From assembly GCA_023151115.1 (NCBI GenBank), contig JAKLJP010000024.1, positions 1-64,000 on the forward strand: a stretch of 64,000 nucleotides of DNA. Reading direction: 5' to 3'. How positions within the stretch are numbered: the first letter of the stretch is position 1; each line of letters starts with the position of its first letter. Below are positions 1 to 8,359 of this stretch, in pieces. The notes beneath the pieces were generated by a model. That model was not told the origin of the DNA. It was given only the letters and a program-made list of their open reading frames with translations, and did no database searches. The stretch comes from Anaerolineae bacterium (GTDB lineage: Bacteria > Chloroflexota > Anaerolineae > 4572-78 > J111). A program made the translations under genes and the position numbers.

Positions 1-76
1 CTCGCTGGCGCTCGAAATGACATCTCAGGAAACGGATACATTAAATCGTGACGAATTTATGCAATCCTGTACTTAG
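1..76. repeat. Right part of 199-bp CTTAG-flanked inverted-repeat element, copy 1
   Basis: The first 71 bases match, base for base, the right end of the elements at 20570-20768 and 43521-43719. They are followed by CTTAG (72-76), as in the other copies. The left part lies outside the window. No coding capacity is visible, so it is non-autonomous. Confidence 0.9.
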
Positions 77-81
77 AACGT

Positions 82-1092
82 TTAACGTTCCAACGTTCCC
101 ACGATCAACTCCGCTACTACCGGCAAATGATCCGAGCCGCCGGACTCTTCCAGTGTGCGTGCGCTTCGGGCTGAAAAATGGGGGCTGTAAAAAATATGGT
201 CAATCCGTATAACAGGCGTCGCGATGGGAACCTCTCGGAAGCGCGGCCGATGGGCCGGAAAGCTAAAACCAAACCCCCAACCGGCTTCCCAATGAGCATT
301 ACGCAGGTATTGTTCCACCAACCCATACGTCTCCGATTGGTCGGTGGTATTAAAATCACCGCCCACGATCAGCGGACCAGGAGTGGCGGCGATATCCTCA
401 ACCAGGCCGGTAATCTGCTGATACTGCCGTGACCAGGGGGCCGGGGTACTGGGGTGAACATTCCAAACTGCTACTGGCCCTGCTGGCGTCTCCACGATCA
501 CCTTCTGAGTTCGACCTTTGTCGTAAGCCAGTTCAACCGGTGTTAGCGGGAAGCGGCTGATAATACCCTGCAAAACTTCTGGCTCATAGGCCCAGTAAAG
601 CCGACCATCTGGATACAGATCAGCCAATTCCGTCTTCAGCAGCCCCGCCAGAGCCGGATTCAACTCTTGCATCAGGAGAATGTCGGGTTGTTCCTGCCGG
701 ATCAACCGCGTTAGCTCGGTGACCTGCCAGTTATGATACCAAACATTGTAACTCATGACTTTGAGCGGCATATTAGCCGCTAAAACTTCGGCCGGGCGTG
801 GCAAAAAGAGGGGCGCAAAGGTCAGGCTAATAATCAAGGTGGGCACAGCCAGCGCCAGGGCAATCCACTTGCGCCGGGCTACCCCGGCCAGGGCCAAACC
901 GGGTATCAACCCCACCAACAGCCAGGGCATAAAATAGTTGACCAATCGTACCGGCAGAGAACGATCACCCGGCCACCAGCGCAGCACGTACCACATTGTT
1001 ATCCCCACCCCAAACATCCCCCAACTCAGCCAAAAAAGCCAACAGGCAATCCGCCAACAAAGTTTCAAAAAAGTGATAATCCAATGATACAT
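82..1092 (-). CDS. Endonuclease/exonuclease/phosphatase (EEP) family membrane-anchored hydrolase
   Basis: The protein has about three N-terminal membrane segments followed by an EEP-fold catalytic domain of about 220 residues. The family signatures are visible: an acidic QEL motif after PDILLM, GGDFN, RIDHIFY, and a terminal GGSDHLPV. These carry the metal-binding and catalytic Glu, Asp, Asn and His residues of DNase I-like hydrolases. The substrate cannot be told; the family includes phosphodiesterases and lipid phosphatases. The frame stays open upstream to a TTG at 1137. I prefer the ATG at 1092, which has a GAGGGA-like ribosome site about 12 nt upstream and starts directly at the first membrane segment. 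The last codons and stop (82-104) are made of an AACGTT-type repeat, so the original 3' end may have been replaced. Confidence 0.8.
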   Translation of the reverse strand: MYHWIITFLKLCWRIACWLFWLSWGMFGVGITMWYVLRWWPGDRSLPVRLVNYFMPWLLVGLIPGLALAGVARRKWIALALAVPTLIISLTFAPLFLPRPAEVLAANMPLKVMSYNVWYHNWQVTELTRLIRQEQPDILLMQELNPALAGLLKTELADLYPDGRLYWAYEPEVLQGIISRFPLTPVELAYDKGRTQKVIVETPAGPVAVWNVHPSTPAPWSRQYQQITGLVEDIAATPGPLIVGGDFNTTDQSETYGLVEQYLRNAHWEAGWGFGFSFPAHRPRFREVPIATPVIRIDHIFYSPHFSARSARTLEESGGSDHLPVVAELIVGTLER

Positions 1093-1154
1093 AGAACGTT
1101 TTTTCCCTCTGGTGAACTTTGTAATCGAGTCGCTCAAGAGTTTAAATCACAAAT

Positions 1155-1226
1155 GTCACGAATGGACGAATGACGCTAATTTTAAAGGAATTTTTATCGA
1201 ACTCGCTAATTTGTGTCATTCGTGAT
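1155..1226. repeat. Intergenic inverted repeat with CGAATGAC-type arms
   Basis: The left arm contains TCACGAATG and CGAATGAC; the right arm contains GTCATTCGTGA, its inverse. The arms also share AATTT. It lies between two minus-strand genes. The left arm repeats with a 7-8 nt period like other repeats in this window. It is not followed by a T-run, so I do not call it a terminator. Confidence 0.5.
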
Positions 1227-1281
1227 AAAAATTCGATTTCTTGTCCAAAGGACCAAGTGACCAGGTTTGTAATCAAGGATT

Positions 1282-2127
1282 TTACGCTCCAATCAGCGTT
1301 ATCTCCGTAATCTCCGGGGGGCAGTTGAAGCGGATGGGTGGCCCGATCAGACCCACCCCCCGTGTAGTATAAACATACATGTCGCCCACGCGATGCAAGC
1401 CCTGGTCATATTTTTTGCCCAGGCGGGGTAGAATTGGGGCGCCGATGCCCGGCAGCCGCACCTGACCCCCGTGCGTATGCCCGGATAATTGCAGCGAGAT
1501 CCGGCCATCCAGGGCGGCGTCATCGGCCAGGTCTGGCTCGTGGACTAACAAAATGGCGGGCGCTCCCGCCGGCATTTTGTCTAAAGCCGCTTTCAAATCC
1601 GGTTGACCGCTCCACCCATCATCCAGGCCAGCCAGATAAAGCGGCTCGTTGCCCACACTTAAGGTTATACCTTTGTTGATTAATACCGGCAGACCAGCCT
1701 GTTGCAGCCCGGCGCGAACCGCCTCGGCGTTTGTCCAGAGATCATGGTTACCCAAAACCGTAAAAATTCCAAATCTGGGGTTGAGGGCGGCCAGCGCCGG
1801 GGCCAGTTCAAAAATGGAGTCGGCGCTTTCCAGGACATAGTCACCGGTGAAAACTACCAGATCAGGCTGCAACTCATTGGCCATGGCGACCGCTTTTTGC
1901 ACAAAGTCAAGCTGAATATAGGGGTGCAGATGAAGATCACTCATGTGAACAATTTTGAAACCTTCCAGAGCCGGTCTGAGCGCCTTGACCGGAACTTGCA
2001 CCTGCTCTACGGTCAGCCAACCCGGTTCAACCTGGCGACTGTAACCATACCCTCCCACAGCGGCCACACTGCCGCCAATAACCACCTGTCCCAGGGCTTT
2101 CAAAAAACCACGCCGGCTTATTTTCAT
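1282..2127 (-). CDS. Tat-exported metallophosphoesterase (YkuE-like)
   Basis: The N-terminus SRRGFLKALG is a twin-arginine signal followed by a hydrophobic segment, so the enzyme is probably exported folded with its metals. The calcineurin-like phosphoesterase motifs appear in order: MSDLHLH, GDYV, LGNHD, VHEPD and SGHTHGGQ, giving the full set of Asp, Asn and His ligands for two metals. At 281 residues it has the usual length of YkuE-type phosphodiesterases. The start has a GGAG site about 9 nt upstream. A copy of the putative PadR operator core (2170-2179) lies in its upstream region, so it may be co-regulated with the PadR/HAAS pair next door. The substrate is unknown. Confidence 0.88.
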   Translation of the reverse strand: MKISRRGFLKALGQVVIGGSVAAVGGYGYSRQVEPGWLTVEQVQVPVKALRPALEGFKIVHMSDLHLHPYIQLDFVQKAVAMANELQPDLVVFTGDYVLESADSIFELAPALAALNPRFGIFTVLGNHDLWTNAEAVRAGLQQAGLPVLINKGITLSVGNEPLYLAGLDDGWSGQPDLKAALDKMPAGAPAILLVHEPDLADDAALDGRISLQLSGHTHGGQVRLPGIGAPILPRLGKKYDQGLHRVGDMYVYTTRGVGLIGPPIRFNCPPEITEITLIGA

Positions 2128-2169
2128 GATGTTATCTCCAAAGTATAAACAAGATCATTGTAGATAGAT

Positions 2170-2179
2170 TATCTAGGTA
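2170..2179. promoter_or_regulatory. Candidate PadR operator half, second copy
   Basis: The decamer TATCTAGGTA is the exact reverse complement of TACCTAGATA in the PadR promoter at 3615-3624. It lies about 43 nt upstream of the phosphoesterase start. Inference from sequence sharing only. Confidence 0.4.
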
Positions 2180-2234
2180 AAGACCCCAAAAAATTTCCCG
2201 GCAAACTTTTTACCAGGAAATTTATCCCAAGCTC

Positions 2235-3167
2235 TCAAGCGGGCAGGCCGGTTCGCGTTTTGCTGCGGCTAATCCAACGAGCTGCGAGCCAAACAAACAG
2301 CGGATAAAGCGTCAGCCCGATGGTTGCCAGGCCCAGCGGTAATTTTTGTAGCAGTAAGCCGCGGGGCGTCAGGGTCGTAACAAAATAGGCTGGAAAACTT
2401 TTAGCCACCACAATCATTAAGGCCACAGCGCCGACATAAATCAATTGGGTGCCCACCAGGCCAGCCAGCAGATAGATATCACGCCGGCTGGGTCGAGCCG
2501 CCCGTAAACTGGCCGCCAGTACGGCAATCCACAAAATAGAAAAGGCCGTTTCCAGCCAGATGATATTGCCCGGATAAATATTACCCGGCCCCCAGCCGGT
2601 CGTCACAAGCTGCTGGCGTTGGATGATGGTAGCAAAAGCCAGATAGGTAGTAAAGGGCAGCGTCATGAGGGTGGCGTGCTGCCAGCTATCAACAGCCAGC
2701 AGCGTGACCAGGATGGGGAAGATGATGAAAAAGGCCCAGTGCGTTTCCGGTTTGACCAGCAGGGCCAAAAAAAGCCAGCCCAACCAGGCATACCACCAGG
2801 TGGGCCAACTCCGCCGCCAGGCAACCAGGGCGCCCAGCCCAAAAATAGCCAGATACATCAGCAGGGGGATAAACTTACCCACCAACTCCCAACCCAGGCC
2901 GGTGATGCCTAAAATGGGTAAGGCCGCCAGCAAAATATCCCACCAATCCACCATGCCGGCGGCCCGCCGCCATTGATGCCCAATCTGCCGGGGTGCGCCA
3001 AACTGTAACACAGCTTTACGCTCGGCTTCAGAGCGCGACAGGCCGCGCCGCTGCCACTCGCGGGTCAGTTCCTCCAGATGAGAGTGGACCTCGGCGGTGG
3101 CGTCGGACCGTAGATGAGCGGGGATTGTATTCTGGAACTCCCTTAAATATTGTTCAATGGCAGACAT
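2235..3167 (-). CDS. HAAS-domain (permease prefix) multi-pass membrane protein
   Basis: Residues 1-70 form a charged helical domain with the pattern typical of HAAS or permease-prefix regions (EQYLREFQNTIPAHL, then a SEAERKAVLQFG-type helix). About seven hydrophobic segments follow. Such proteins are commonly encoded directly downstream of PadR-type repressors, as here (PadR at 3255-3587, same strand, about 90 nt apart), and are thought to work in membrane or antibiotic stress responses. The role of this one is unknown. It ends with a basic tail. The two genes are probably one transcription unit under the promoter at 3624-3652. Confidence 0.75.
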   Translation of the reverse strand: MSAIEQYLREFQNTIPAHLRSDATAEVHSHLEELTREWQRRGLSRSEAERKAVLQFGAPRQIGHQWRRAAGMVDWWDILLAALPILGITGLGWELVGKFIPLLMYLAIFGLGALVAWRRSWPTWWYAWLGWLFLALLVKPETHWAFFIIFPILVTLLAVDSWQHATLMTLPFTTYLAFATIIQRQQLVTTGWGPGNIYPGNIIWLETAFSILWIAVLAASLRAARPSRRDIYLLAGLVGTQLIYVGAVALMIVVAKSFPAYFVTTLTPRGLLLQKLPLGLATIGLTLYPLFVWLAARWISRSKTRTGLPA

Positions 3168-3254
3168 GGATAGACTCCACAGGTTACTCTAGCAAAAATG
3201 GGCGGAGCGGAGAAAGTTGCAAATTGTAAAATGTGAATGGTTACCGGTTCACAA

Positions 3255-3587
3255 TTATTGCGCTGCGTCTCCCAGCAGCTTCAACAAGTGGCGCGAAAAG
3301 TCGCTCCACTGCTGGACAGATTTTTCCAGTTCATCCTGGCCGGCCTCGGTAATATGGTAATATTTGCGCGAAGGACCATCTTCAACCACCTCCCAGTTGC
3401 TATCCACCAGGCCGTCTTTCTCCAGCCGGTGCAGCGCCGGGTAAAGCGTCCCCTGTTCCAAATCAAAATAACCCTCGCTGCGAGCCTGCAACTCTTTAAC
3501 AATTTGATAGCCATACATCGGCTTTTCGGCCAGCAGCCGCAGCACCATCACCGCTGTACTGCCGGTCCGCATATCGAGCTTGCTCAT
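3255..3587 (-). CDS. PadR-family transcriptional regulator
   Basis: This 110-residue protein has the PadR winged-helix signature: VLRLLAEKPMYGYQIVKEL, then the GTLYPALHRLEKDGLV wing region, then a C-terminal dimerisation helix. PadR proteins usually repress their own operon and a neighbouring membrane or efflux gene. Here the partner is the HAAS-domain protein downstream on the same strand. Its promoter holds an interrupted palindrome at 3614-3625 that overlaps the -10 box and is a plausible autoregulatory site. Confidence 0.92.
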   Translation of the reverse strand: MSKLDMRTGSTAVMVLRLLAEKPMYGYQIVKELQARSEGYFDLEQGTLYPALHRLEKDGLVDSNWEVVEDGPSRKYYHITEAGQDELEKSVQQWSDFSRHLLKLLGDAAQ

Positions 3588-3613
3588 GTCTCCCCTCCGC
3601 TATTAGCTTCTTT

Positions 3614-3652
3614 ATACCTAGATATTCTATTATGATTTGGTAAACTTGTCAA
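3614..3652 (-). promoter_or_regulatory. Promoter and candidate operator of the padR operon
   Basis: On the minus strand there is TTGACA (3647-3652), a 17-nt spacer and TAGAAT (3624-3629). The interrupted palindrome ATACCTAGATAT (3614-3625) overlaps the downstream edge of the -10 box, as expected for autorepression. Its core TACCTAGATA recurs upstream of the phosphoesterase gene. Confidence 0.6.
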
Positions 3653-3722
3653 TAGGCAAATCGGATTCCTCATCATTGTCAGTCCCATTAATCTGGAGTA
3701 TAATGGCCTCCGGGCAACCCTG

Positions 3723-4706
3723 ATGAACGAACCCAGATATACTCAAAATTATGATGACGATGACTATCTCGACTACCGTCAACGCGGCTTGACCAGCTTG
3801 GGCTTGCCGCCCGGCCAACTCGCTCTGATTATCGGGGTCAACGCCGTTATCTCGTTGGTCATTAGTATCGCGGTGGTGTTGATTGCCAGCCGGCAAGCGT
3901 TGCCCGGCGATGTCGCCACCCCTTTGACTGGTGCAACCCCCACTGCTAATCCGGCCAGCGCGGGCAGTGCCGAGGCGGCCCAACCCGGTCCAACCGAAAC
4001 GAGCCCCCCCCCCCGTCCCACCACTTACAGCGTCCAGGCGGGCGACACGCTGAGCGCCATCGCCGACAGATTCGGGGTGCCTTTAGCCGATTTAATGACG
4101 GCCAATGGCCTGACCAACCAGGATTTTATTCAAATAGGCCAGCAGTTGACTATTCCCGTGAGCGGCGCATCGCTGCCAACGCCCACGTTCACTGCTGTCC
4201 CCGTTCCTACTGATACGCCATTGCCTTTTGACCCGCCGACCCCCTTACCGGCCGACGCCGCCGTTCCTCCCGAACCAGCGGCAACTGTAGGACCCAGCCC
4301 CACCTCAACCTCTACGGCCTCGCCCACCCTGCGCGGCCCGACACCGACTGTCCTACCCACCTTTACCCCGCCCCCCTTTGATGAAATTAAGGTTGTGGTC
4401 AGTGAAATTATCGGCGCGGGCGATCTGTTTCAGGAAACATTGGTGATTCTCAATCAAGGGGCAGGGACCAGTCTGAAAAACTGGAAACTGGAAGGCTCGC
4501 CGCTGGGGGTGGTCACTTTTCCTGATATTTTTCTCTTTAGCGGCGGCAGCATCCGCATCCATACCATTGCGGGTGAAAATACCGCCAGTGATTTGTATTT
4601 GAATCAAGGGGAGGCAGCCTGGCCTCCCGGCACGACCATTATTTTAAGCAATGCCAGCAATGCTGAAATTTCCAGGTTTACGGTTCCGGCGGCTTCATCT
4701 CCCTAA
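3723..4706 (+). CDS. Membrane-anchored LysM and lamin-tail domain protein
   Basis: Residues 1-30 are acidic and cytoplasmic. Residues 33-60 form one membrane helix (LALIIGVNAVISLVISIAVV). A proline/threonine-rich stretch follows, then a LysM domain at about residues 100-145 (YSVQAGDTLSAIADRFGV to IGQQLTIPV), a second Pro/Thr linker, and a C-terminal lamin-tail-type beta-sandwich from about residue 218. LysM binds peptidoglycan or related glycans. The protein is probably displayed outside the membrane and bound to the wall. The ribosome site is weak. The gene runs divergently from padR. Linker composition, not homology, makes up much of its length. Confidence 0.8.
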   Translation: MNEPRYTQNYDDDDYLDYRQRGLTSLGLPPGQLALIIGVNAVISLVISIAVVLIASRQALPGDVATPLTGATPTANPASAGSAEAAQPGPTETSPPPRPTTYSVQAGDTLSAIADRFGVPLADLMTANGLTNQDFIQIGQQLTIPVSGASLPTPTFTAVPVPTDTPLPFDPPTPLPADAAVPPEPAATVGPSPTSTSTASPTLRGPTPTVLPTFTPPPFDEIKVVVSEIIGAGDLFQETLVILNQGAGTSLKNWKLEGSPLGVVTFPDIFLFSGGSIRIHTIAGENTASDLYLNQGEAAWPPGTTIILSNASNAEISRFTVPAASSP

Positions 4707-4712
4707 ATTGGT

Positions 4713-4857
4713 TCACTCTTGTAACTGCTTAACCATGTCATTTCGATCGTAGGGAGAAATTCCCGAACCTTACTTTTACGTGTTGTCCCCTGGGGATTTC
4801 TCACTCCCCCTTGCGGGTCGCTCGAAATGACATGCGTCTGAGTAGTAACTCACTCTT
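4713..4857. mobile_element. Hairpin MITE, CATGTCATTTCGA family, copy 1
   Basis: The element body is about 4721-4849. The left arm reads GTAACTGCTTAACCATGTCA and continues TTTCGA; the right arm is its imperfect inverse, ending GTCTGAGTAGTAAC. An 8-bp direct repeat TCACTCTT flanks it (4713-4720 and 4850-4857), which looks like a target duplication. The inner parts GGGAGAAAT and ATTTCTC are also inverted, so nearly the whole element can fold back. A related copy lies at 26653-26772. It has no coding capacity. Confidence 0.75.
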
Positions 4858-4879
4858 CGGAAAATCTTGGTAAATCAAT

Positions 4880-5224
4880 ATGGACAAAGAAATCGTTATG
4901 TACGTCCGTACCAGTTACTGCCCCCTGGTGGCCCTGGCGCGAGATTTGCTCAACCGCTATCATATTCCCTACCGTGAAATTAACATCAGCGACAACCCGG
5001 CAATGGCCGACCGGGTTAAAGAATGGACCAATTTCCTCAGCGTGCCGACCATTATTATCGCCAACCCCGGCGAAGATTTGCCCTACACCGATGTTTTACC
5101 TCCCCCAACCGACCGCCCTCTGCGCGGTTATAATCGCGGCCCCATGATTACCGAGCCAAATAACAAAGACCTGGAAGATTGGCTTCACCAGCACGGCTTT
5201 TTGGATAAGCCTTATAAAAGGTAG
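4880..5224 (+). CDS. Glutaredoxin-like protein with a single active-site cysteine
   Basis: The protein has 114 residues in a thioredoxin-fold order: a beta strand (IVMYVRTSYC), a helix, a second strand (PYREINI), and a cis-Pro type segment (VPTIII) at about residue 57. The active-site motif is C-P-L-V (Cys14) rather than C-x-x-C, so only a monothiol mechanism is possible. Family members of this kind serve in redox control or as electron donors to small reductases. Start ATG at 4880. The gene stands alone between a MITE and a strong promoter. The exact role is unknown. Confidence 0.75.
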   Translation: MDKEIVMYVRTSYCPLVALARDLLNRYHIPYREINISDNPAMADRVKEWTNFLSVPTIIIANPGEDLPYTDVLPPPTDRPLRGYNRGPMITEPNNKDLEDWLHQHGFLDKPYKR

Positions 5225-5432
5225 AATTTCAAACCCAAGAAATTAATTAGTCGTGTTGCGTATTGCGTAAAGAAAAGCGGACGGAACAGGCAACACGCTT
5301 TGGCTAATTCAAATCTTGGAACTGCCTAAACTCGTCAGATTGGCCGGTGGGATCATTCAAGGTTTTTCAGAAATTGAGGTATAATTCTATAGGTTAAATA
5401 TCGTTCAAGGTTTATCAAGTAGGAGGAACCTC
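5225..5432 (+). promoter_or_regulatory. Intergenic region with a repeat and the promoter of the triple-repeat gene
   Basis: Inverted CGTGTTGC and GCAACACG (5252-5297) enclose a 7-nt repeat (TTGCGTA twice). A promoter candidate follows: TTCAAG (5356-5361), an 18-nt spacer and TATAAT (5380-5385). An ideal AGGAGG site stands about 7 nt before the start at 5433. Confidence 0.5.
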
Positions 5433-6557
5433 ATGTTCAATAAAAAACTGCTTTTGCTGCTCCTGGTCGTGCTGACGTTGGGCAGCTTTCCGCTGGCGAC
5501 GCACGCGCAACAAGGCGATGCGGGCAAGCCTAACTTTATTTTTGTTAATTATTTTGGCCAGGAGATGGTCTTTGACCTCGATGATGTCACCTACACCATC
5601 CCCGGCACTGCCACTGCACCCGAGGGTGGTCGTCTGGAGTTGCAGTTAGCCTCCGGCGAACACAAGTACGCAGCCAACGTCCCCGGCGTGGACACCGGCT
5701 CGGCTGGCACCTTTGTTATCACGCCAGGTGGCTTTGTCGGCAAAGCGGCCCGTATGGAGCTGACAAATGCGCTGCTAGACCGGGATGGTAATGTTTTGGA
5801 AAAGCCCAAAGAATATGTCTTTGTCTTTGATTTCGACCCCTTTGCGGCTCCGGTTCCCCAGGCCCCGGCGGGAGATACCTGGCAGCCGGTGGCGGCTGCG
5901 GTCGGTCAGGGCAGCCTGGCCTGGACCAATTACAATGGGGATGAATTGACGGTTGATTTGAATGGGACCATCTACAAAGTTCCGCCGGCAGCCAATAATG
6001 GGCCGGGCCGGCTGCAAATTAACCTGGCGCCCGGTCTTTATCGCTACACGGCCAGCGTACCCAATGGCAGCCTTAACGGCGAGATTAATCTGGCGGCCGG
6101 GCAGGTTGTCGGCATGAATGTTTCGGCTAAACTCCAGGAGGAGCCCGATTACGACATTGGCGAGCCATCGCCGCTGCCGCTGCCGGTTGATTTGCTGTTG
6201 AGTCAGGAAGATTTGACGGCTAAGGCCACGCCGCAGGTTCAGGTTGTTCCGGGCGAGTTGCCCACCTCCGGCGGCGTGCCGGCTCCTGCCGCTGCGCCGG
6301 CTGTGACCACCCCGGCCGGACTGTTGATCAAAAATTATGCCGGTGATACCATGACTTTTACCATTAATGAGCAAACCATTACCATTGCTAACAATGCTTC
6401 TACGGTCCTGTCGCTGCCGCCAGGCCGTTACAATTTCACCGCCAGTTTACCCTTTGTCGCCACAACCGGCACCGTTGACATCACCGCTGCTAAAGGAGTG
6501 GAATTGAGTATTGCCACCAACGTAAACCACGATGTATTGAGTGTGTATCAAAATTAA
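5433..6557 (+). CDS. Secreted protein with three copies of an N-Y-x-G-[DQ] beta domain
   Basis: A signal peptide (residues 1-25, ending THAQQ) precedes three repeats of about 75-100 residues. They begin FVNYFGQEMVFDL (about 37), WTNYNGDELTVDL (about 169) and IKNYAGDTMTFTI (about 303). Each then has a pattern of gly-rich turn, L-P/A-x-G-x-[YH]-x-[YF]-[TA]-A-x-[VL]-P, and a strand ending in V-G-[KM]. Linkers are Pro/Ala-rich, as in other secreted proteins here. I do not recognise the family. The repeats suggest an extracellular binding or structural protein. A strong ribosome site and promoter imply good expression, and a strong terminator ends the unit. Confidence 0.75.
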   Translation: MFNKKLLLLLLVVLTLGSFPLATHAQQGDAGKPNFIFVNYFGQEMVFDLDDVTYTIPGTATAPEGGRLELQLASGEHKYAANVPGVDTGSAGTFVITPGGFVGKAARMELTNALLDRDGNVLEKPKEYVFVFDFDPFAAPVPQAPAGDTWQPVAAAVGQGSLAWTNYNGDELTVDLNGTIYKVPPAANNGPGRLQINLAPGLYRYTASVPNGSLNGEINLAAGQVVGMNVSAKLQEEPDYDIGEPSPLPLPVDLLLSQEDLTAKATPQVQVVPGELPTSGGVPAPAAAPAVTTPAGLLIKNYAGDTMTFTINEQTITIANNASTVLSLPPGRYNFTASLPFVATTGTVDITAAKGVELSIATNVNHDVLSVYQN

Positions 6558-6607
6558 AGTGAGGGCTTGAAGCAAACAGGTTTCGACGCTGTTTGCTAAC
6601 TCGGTAT

Positions 6608-6648
6608 GGCCGGTAGCAGAGTATATACTGCTACCGGCCTCTGTTTTT
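6608..6648 (+). terminator. Rho-independent terminator after the triple-repeat gene
   Basis: A 12-bp perfect stem (GGCCGGTAGCAG with its inverse), an 8-nt loop, and the tail CTCTGTTTTT follow 50 nt after the stop codon. Confidence 0.9.
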
Positions 6649-6679
6649 GAAAATCTTAGATGTTTATTAAGGAGAATGT

Positions 6680-7474
6680 ATGCCCCTGGTACTCTTCACT
6701 TTGCTAGACGGCGTGCGCCCCGACGCGCTGGAAGCAACAAATTGTCCTAACCTGGTGGCGCTGCGGGCACGCAGTGCTTTTACCCTCAAGGCTACAGCGG
6801 TGTTGCCTTCGATTACCTTGCCCTGCCACATGTCCATTTTTCACAGCGTACCGCCGGCTCGACACGGCGTGACCACCAACGATTGGCAGCCGATGGCTCG
6901 TCCCCTGCCGGGGCTGGTGGAGCAGGCGCATGCGGCCGGCCGGCGCTGCGCTTTTTTTCACAATTGGGAGCCGCTGCGCAACCTTAACGCACCGGGCAGC
7001 CTGGCCTTCTCTTATTTTCGGGATAACGTTTACAGCGACCCGGACGGCGACCGGATTATTGCCAAGGAAGCGGCCCGCTACATCACCACCGATCAGCCCG
7101 ATTTTGTTTTTGTTTATTTGGGTACGGTTGATACCGTCGGCCATCGGCACGGCTGGATGTCGAGCGAATATTTGGCCCAACTGGAACGGGTGGACGATGC
7201 GCTGGGGACTCTGCTGGCCGCCCTACCCGCCGATAGCGCCATCTTGCTGCAAAGCGATCACGGCGGCCACGAGCGCACCCATGGCAGTGACTCGCCCGAA
7301 GATATGACCATCCCCTGGCTGGTGGCGGGGCCGGGTATTCGCCGGGAGTATCAGATAAAAAGTGCAGTCAGCCTGCTTGATACTGCCCCCACCTTGGCTC
7401 GGCTGATCGGGGTTAACCCCCACCGAGAGTGGGAAGGGCGCTGTATTGAAGAAATTTTTGAGGAAGCGATGTAA
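6680..7474 (+). CDS. Alkaline-phosphatase-superfamily phosphodiesterase / nucleotide pyrophosphatase
   Basis: The order of motifs is that of type I phosphodiesterases: FTLLDGVRPDALE (first metal Asp, residue 10), LPSITLPCHMS (nucleophile loop, residues 42-52), GTVDTVGHRHG (about 134-144), LLQSDHGGHERTHG (second metal site) and a late SLLDTAPTLARLIG helix. At 264 residues it is compact, with no signal peptide, so it is probably cytoplasmic. It has a good AAGGAG site. The next gene starts 6 nt after its stop, so the two are co-transcribed. The substrate is not predictable from sequence; nucleotides or phosphonates are handled by relatives. Confidence 0.85.
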   Translation: MPLVLFTLLDGVRPDALEATNCPNLVALRARSAFTLKATAVLPSITLPCHMSIFHSVPPARHGVTTNDWQPMARPLPGLVEQAHAAGRRCAFFHNWEPLRNLNAPGSLAFSYFRDNVYSDPDGDRIIAKEAARYITTDQPDFVFVYLGTVDTVGHRHGWMSSEYLAQLERVDDALGTLLAALPADSAILLQSDHGGHERTHGSDSPEDMTIPWLVAGPGIRREYQIKSAVSLLDTAPTLARLIGVNPHREWEGRCIEEIFEEAM

Positions 7475-7480
7475 TTTACA

Positions 7481-8356
7481 ATGCCCCCCTTAGCCATTTT
7501 CCTCGTCTTGCTTTCAACGTTTCTCCATGCCGGTTGGAACTTGATCCTCCGTAACCAGCATTCTGATGCTACTTTTTTACAGATCACCATTGTAACGAGT
7601 GTGATTGGCCTCGGCCCGGTTCTTTTGGCGGAGTTAGGACCGGAACCCATGCTGGTTCACGTGTGGGGGTATCTCATTATCGCCGGTATTTTTCAGGCTA
7701 TTTACTATCTGGGTTTAACCCAAGGGTACCGGCATGGTGATTTCACCATCGTCTATCCTATCGCCCGCTCTTTGCCGGTCCTCCTGGTAGCCGTGAGTGA
7801 TGTGGCCCGTGGCCGCGCCCCTTCATTGATAGCCTGGATAGGGATGATCCTCGTTACCATTGGCTGCCTCATCATCCCGTTGGAGTCCTGGCGAAGATTT
7901 AGTATAGGACGCTATTGGAATCGAGCCATGCTGTGGGCAGTTATCACCGCGCTTTCAATCGTTGGCTACACCATAGCCGACAAAATCGCTGCTGATTTCA
8001 TTGCCCCAGGCCCCTGGGCAGCCGCTCGGTATGGTATCTATGAAGCGGCGGCTTCTGCGGTTGTGTATTGGTTTATTCTTAAAGCAATGGGCGGCTCAAC
8101 CTTAAACAAGTCAAGCATAAGCAGTTGGGGTTGGGCGACAGTTGCCGCAATTGGAGTGTTTGGCGCATACTGGCTTATTCTCTGGAGTTATCAACTTGCG
8201 TTTCAGGCAAGCTATGTCGTGGCCCTGCGTCAGTTAAGTATCGTTATTGGGGTGGGGTTGGGGGCGTGGTTCTTACGAGAGGCAGCACCCGTATTGCGAT
8301 TAAGCGCCGCCTGTATCATTGTTGTCGGGGTTGCTGGGATTGTGTTGGGAGGATAG
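7481..8356 (+). CDS. EamA/DMT-family transporter
   Basis: The 291 residues form about ten hydrophobic helices in two repeated halves, the usual form of the drug/metabolite transporter superfamily. The protein starts PPLAIFLVLLSTFLHAGWNL, a typical EamA first helix. The substrate is unknown. It follows the phosphodiesterase after 6 nt, so it may move a product or precursor of that enzyme, but this is only context. The gene converges with the sulfotransferase gene, with 3 nt between stops. Confidence 0.85.
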   Translation: MPPLAIFLVLLSTFLHAGWNLILRNQHSDATFLQITIVTSVIGLGPVLLAELGPEPMLVHVWGYLIIAGIFQAIYYLGLTQGYRHGDFTIVYPIARSLPVLLVAVSDVARGRAPSLIAWIGMILVTIGCLIIPLESWRRFSIGRYWNRAMLWAVITALSIVGYTIADKIAADFIAPGPWAAARYGIYEAAASAVVYWFILKAMGGSTLNKSSISSWGWATVAAIGVFGAYWLILWSYQLAFQASYVVALRQLSIVIGVGLGAWFLREAAPVLRLSAACIIVVGVAGIVLGG

Positions 8357-8359
8357 GTT

